Shown here: piece after piece, positions 61,275 to 64,000 of the stretch
Numbering within the stretch: the first letter of the stretch is position 1
Layout of the letters: each line of letters begins with the position of its first letter
Source: Azonexus hydrophilus
GTDB lineage: Bacteria; Pseudomonadota; Gammaproteobacteria; Burkholderiales; Rhodocyclaceae
Direction of reading: 5' to 3'
DNA: 64,000 bases
Assembly (NCBI RefSeq): GCF_905120355.1
Contig: NZ_CAJHOB010000011.1
Location: 1-64,000, forward strand
The notes under the pieces: model-generated
Database searches by the model: none
Told to the model about the DNA's origin: nothing
The model's input: only the letters and a program-made list of their open reading frames with translations
Made by a program: the position numbers and the translations under genes

Positions 61275-63158
61275 TTACGCAACAAAACGGCTGTACCAGC
61301 GGCAAAAATTAATCCATCGCCACACCTGCCAGGAAAAGGCTTTTTTGCCGGCGATGATCAGTGCAAACTCGCGCAACACTTCTGCCTGATTGAGAAACGG
61401 AATTTGCAGATCCTCGCTCAACCATAAACGTACTGTATCTGCCATCGGCAACAACCAATCTTGTTCTGGTGTGACAAAACCAATTTTGTCGCGCCGATCG
61501 AGAATGTCGTCAGGGACAATTCCTCGCATCGCCGCGCGGAACACCGATTTTGTTTCGCCGGCTCGCGAGATCAGGTACGTTTCTGGAAGGGACAATAGCA
61601 ATTCGACCAAATCAAGTGTCAGGAATGGAACCCGACTCTCCACCGAAAAACGCATGGAATTCCGGTCACCGTGGCGGAGCAAGGCCGGCAAACCCCGTCT
61701 CGTCAAGGAAAGCAGCAATTCAGCGCTCACGCGCCTCCCGACCTCATTAATGTCTGGGCGCTGGTATGGATAACGACAAATAACCCCTCTTGCCTCTAGA
61801 GGTTCGGCATTAATCCAAGCGGGGAGGTCATGCATACCGCCCAGACGACGCAGCATGTCATGTAGTTTCCCCTGCGCCGTTGCTGCCACTAAGTGCTTGG
61901 CGCCAGCAACGTAACCACGACCCGGCCACTTGGCCCATTGGTTTAGAAAATGCAATGCCTCAGATAACCTCCCTTTTTCCAATAGGCTGCGTATTCGTTG
62001 TCCCGGATAGCCGTTGTAACCGGCGAGCATTTCATCTGCCCCTTGGCCATCCAGGGTCACAGTGACTCCCTGTTCCTGGGCCATTCTGAAAACCCGGTAC
62101 TGGGCATATATGCTGGTACTGCCAAACGGTTCCCCCTGGACTGCAATCATGTCATCCAGGTCACTCGCCAACTCTTCACCGCTGACCACAACCTTGTGCG
62201 ACTGTGCGCCCACAAACTGATTGACCCTATCTACCCATACCTCTTCGGATATTGCATTACCGCGAGCAATATAGCTGAAAGTCTTGATCGGAAGTCCGGG
62301 CTGGACATGTCTCATCGCACAAACCACAGCCGATGAATCGATGCCACCTGACAGTGCTGCACCCAGCGGTACATCACTACGCAGATGCAGACGGATATTT
62401 TGCAAGAATTGCTCACGAACCATTTCCGCCGCATCGGAGAACGACAGATCATGTCGCTCCACAATACTTGGTACCCACCAACGTTCTGACTCGGCCACCT
62501 GCCCCCTATTCAGGTCGACAACCAGGAGATGCCCTGGCAGCAAATGGCTCACCCCCTCGAAAAAGGTTCGCGGCCCACTGTCGTAATCCCCATGCACCAA
62601 ATAATCGTAGGCACGTTGCCAGTCGAGCATGGGCTTTCCAGGGAGCAGTTCCATCAGCGCAGATATTTCCGAGGCGAAAAAAAATCCGCTCTCTGTTGCC
62701 GTATAAAAGAACGGCTTGATACCAAACGCATCCCTGGCGCAGGTCAGTTGGCCGCGCACCTTATCGAGCAAGGCAAACGCGAACATGCCTGTCAGGCGGG
62801 GGAGCACCGCTGCGCCCCATTGCGCCCAGGCAGCGAGCAGCACCTCGGTATCGGAATCGGAAACGAATTGGTGTCCCAGGATCCGTAATTCGTCGCGTAA
62901 TTCGCGGTAGTTGTAGATCTCGCCATTAAAGACAATCGCCCAGCGCCCATCGGCGGAATGCATCGGCTGATGTCCTGCGGCTGAAAGATCGATGATCGAC
63001 AGCCGCGTATGCCCAAGCCCGACGGCGGCTGCCCCCATGGGATACAGCACGTGGCCGTTGTCGTCTGGCCCACGCCGGCGCATGGCGTGCAGGGCTTTGG
63101 GTAAGCTGCTGTCTGCTTGCGTAGATTGGCTCCACCAACCTCCGGCGATTCCGCACAT
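61275..63158 (-). CDS. asnB: Asparagine synthase (glutamine-hydrolysing)
   Basis: 627 residues. The N-terminal glutaminase domain (1-210) begins MCGIAGGWW with the nucleophilic Cys2 and has FNGEIYNYREL and DSDTEVLLAAW. The synthetase domain (about 230-600) has the PP-loop LSGGIDSSAVV. Copies in polysaccharide loci often amidate uronic acids of the glycan rather than making free asparagine. The position between glycosyltransferase genes fits that, but the substrate cannot be read here. Confidence 0.92.
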   Translation of the reverse strand: MCGIAGGWWSQSTQADSSLPKALHAMRRRGPDDNGHVLYPMGAAAVGLGHTRLSIIDLSAAGHQPMHSADGRWAIVFNGEIYNYRELRDELRILGHQFVSDSDTEVLLAAWAQWGAAVLPRLTGMFAFALLDKVRGQLTCARDAFGIKPFFYTATESGFFFASEISALMELLPGKPMLDWQRAYDYLVHGDYDSGPRTFFEGVSHLLPGHLLVVDLNRGQVAESERWWVPSIVERHDLSFSDAAEMVREQFLQNIRLHLRSDVPLGAALSGGIDSSAVVCAMRHVQPGLPIKTFSYIARGNAISEEVWVDRVNQFVGAQSHKVVVSGEELASDLDDMIAVQGEPFGSTSIYAQYRVFRMAQEQGVTVTLDGQGADEMLAGYNGYPGQRIRSLLEKGRLSEALHFLNQWAKWPGRGYVAGAKHLVAATAQGKLHDMLRRLGGMHDLPAWINAEPLEARGVICRYPYQRPDINEVGRRVSAELLLSLTRRGLPALLRHGDRNSMRFSVESRVPFLTLDLVELLLSLPETYLISRAGETKSVFRAAMRGIVPDDILDRRDKIGFVTPEQDWLLPMADTVRLWLSEDLQIPFLNQAEVLREFALIIAGKKAFSWQVWRWINFCRWYSRFVA

Positions 63159-63162
63159 ATCT

Positions 63163-64000
63163 CTATTTTTCTTTCAATATTTGTTGGTAGAGCGCACACA
63201 GTTGCTGCACCACGGCGTAACGCGAAAAACGCGCTTCAAAGTTTTGACGAATGGCTTGCGGGCTGTAGCTGTGCCAATTTGCCGCCATGTCTCGCATGAC
63301 CTGCGCCAACGCGGGCACATCGCCCACATCCACCAACCGGCCATTGATGGCATTGACAATGGATTCGGGTCCGCCACAGCGCGTGGCAATGATGGGCTTG
63401 CCACAGGCAATGGCCTCGGCATAGACCACGCCAAAAGTTTCGTGGCGTGAGGGCATGACGAAGATGTGGCAGTCCTGGAACAGCGCTGGCGCCCGTGCGC
63501 GGCTGACTGGCCCCAACCAGCGCACCCGGTCAGCCAGCCCCAGCGCCTGCGCCTTGGCCTGGTAAGCAGTACGCTGCGGGCCGTCACCACCAATGCGAAA
63601 TTCAAACTGATCTGCGGGCGGATTCCACAGGGCGATGGCGTCGAGCAAGTGATCGATGCCTTTTTGCTCTGAAATGCCACACAGGGTGAAAAACACCGTT
63701 TTGCTGGAGTTGGGCTGCCCCAGGGCAAAAACGCGTTCATCCACCACATTGGGGATGACCACGGGTCGGGGGTAGCCAAACGAGGCAATGCGGTCGGCCA
63801 GCGATGGACTGACGGCAATCGAGGCTGCAGCCCGTTCAAATGCCTGGGCAATCGTAGGCAGTGGTTGACCATTGCACAGCAGGTTGGGAAAGGGAAAAGG
63901 ACTCATGTGCTCGGTCAGCACATAGGGAATACCATGCTCTTGTGCCAGCAGCGATGCAATATAGCCGCCAGGGTAGCTGACATGGGCGTGGATCAGGTCA
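63163..64000 (-). CDS. Glycosyltransferase family 4, C-terminal part
   Basis: The gene continues beyond the right edge; the last 278 residues are present. The first visible residues DLIHAHVSYPGGYIASLLAQ belong to the end of the acceptor domain. The donor domain shows SEQKGIDHLLDAI, RVRWLGPVSRAR, FVMPSRHETFGVVYAEAIACGKPII with the conserved Glu-rich EX7E motif and GGPESIVN. It is the most upstream glycosyltransferase gene visible in the locus, four bases before asnB. Confidence 0.9.
   Translation of the reverse strand, partial: DLIHAHVSYPGGYIASLLAQEHGIPYVLTEHMSPFPFPNLLCNGQPLPTIAQAFERAAASIAVSPSLADRIASFGYPRPVVIPNVVDERVFALGQPNSSKTVFFTLCGISEQKGIDHLLDAIALWNPPADQFEFRIGGDGPQRTAYQAKAQALGLADRVRWLGPVSRARAPALFQDCHIFVMPSRHETFGVVYAEAIACGKPIIATRCGGPESIVNAINGRLVDVGDVPALAQVMRDMAANWHSYSPQAIRQNFEARFSRYAVVQQLCALYQQILKEK

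Overview
The window looks like chromosome from a GC-rich betaproteobacterium, most likely of the order Rhodocyclales (Dechloromonas/Azonexus/Azospira type). The reasons are a gatCAB cluster divergent from mreBCD-mrdAB-rlpA, the anaerobic ubiquinone genes ubiU-ubiV-ubiT, a class I PHA synthase, RNase G, and a LiuR-type leucine degradation regulon. No rRNA, tRNA, CRISPR array or complete insertion sequence was seen.

Layout. (1) 2-5274, minus: a two-partner secretion pair, tpsB followed by the N-terminal 1162 residues of a filamentous-haemagglutinin/CdiA-like exoprotein that runs off the left edge. (2) 5427-7280, minus: a three-gene lipoprotein operon (CsgG-like, DUF4810, GNA1162/DUF799) with an inverted repeat over its promoter. 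(3) 7473-11451: trhP (tRNA hydroxylation), divergent from rng and an M20 amidohydrolase. (4) 11448-29278, minus: about 18 kb of codirectional genes built around leucine/isovalerate catabolism (isovaleryl-CoA dehydrogenase, methylcrotonyl-CoA carboxylase A and B, methylglutaconyl-CoA hydratase, HMG-CoA lyase, thiolase). It also holds thioesterases, a GNAT-carbonic anhydrase fusion, a toxin-antitoxin pair, a 0.4-kb palindromic repeat and several translationally coupled genes of unknown role. A near-perfect LiuR-type palindrome lies in the promoter in front of the series. (5) 29431-33261, minus: a 1107-residue cytosolic sensor (periplasmic-binding-like, PAS, GGDEF, EAL, BLUF) downstream of liuR. 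(6) 33372-37123, plus: an MBL-fold hydrolase, phaC and an OmpA-type lipoprotein, with two good terminators.

(7) 37205-39625, minus: ubiU-ubiV-ubiT, preceded by a perfect FNR-type box placed as in a class II FNR promoter. This fits oxygen-independent ubiquinone synthesis. A response regulator fused to an RsbW-like ATPase diverges from it. (8) 40660-47123, minus: mreB-mreC-mreD-mrdA-mrdB-rlpA, the rod-shape machinery; gatC-gatA-(lipoprotein)-gatB diverges at 47252-50997. (9) 51042-53150: pyrE with a coupled secreted coiled-coil protein, and xthA. (10) 53176-64000, minus: a surface polysaccharide/glycan locus. It has a bacillosamine-type set (dehydratase, aminotransferase, acetyltransferase, phosphoglycosyl transferase), a polytopic membrane protein, three glycosyltransferases (the last cut by the right edge) and an asparagine synthase. 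Parts of this locus are visibly poorer in GC than the rest.

How it fits together: leucine is degraded to acetyl-CoA and acetoacetate; a thiolase and PHA synthase next to the same region can link this carbon to polyhydroxybutyrate; FNR and LiuR sites suggest oxygen- and substrate-dependent control. The strongest unusual items are the PBP-PAS-GGDEF-EAL-BLUF protein, the GNAT-carbonic anhydrase fusion, the FNR-ubiUVT promoter, the LiuR operator, and the duplicated mccA start.
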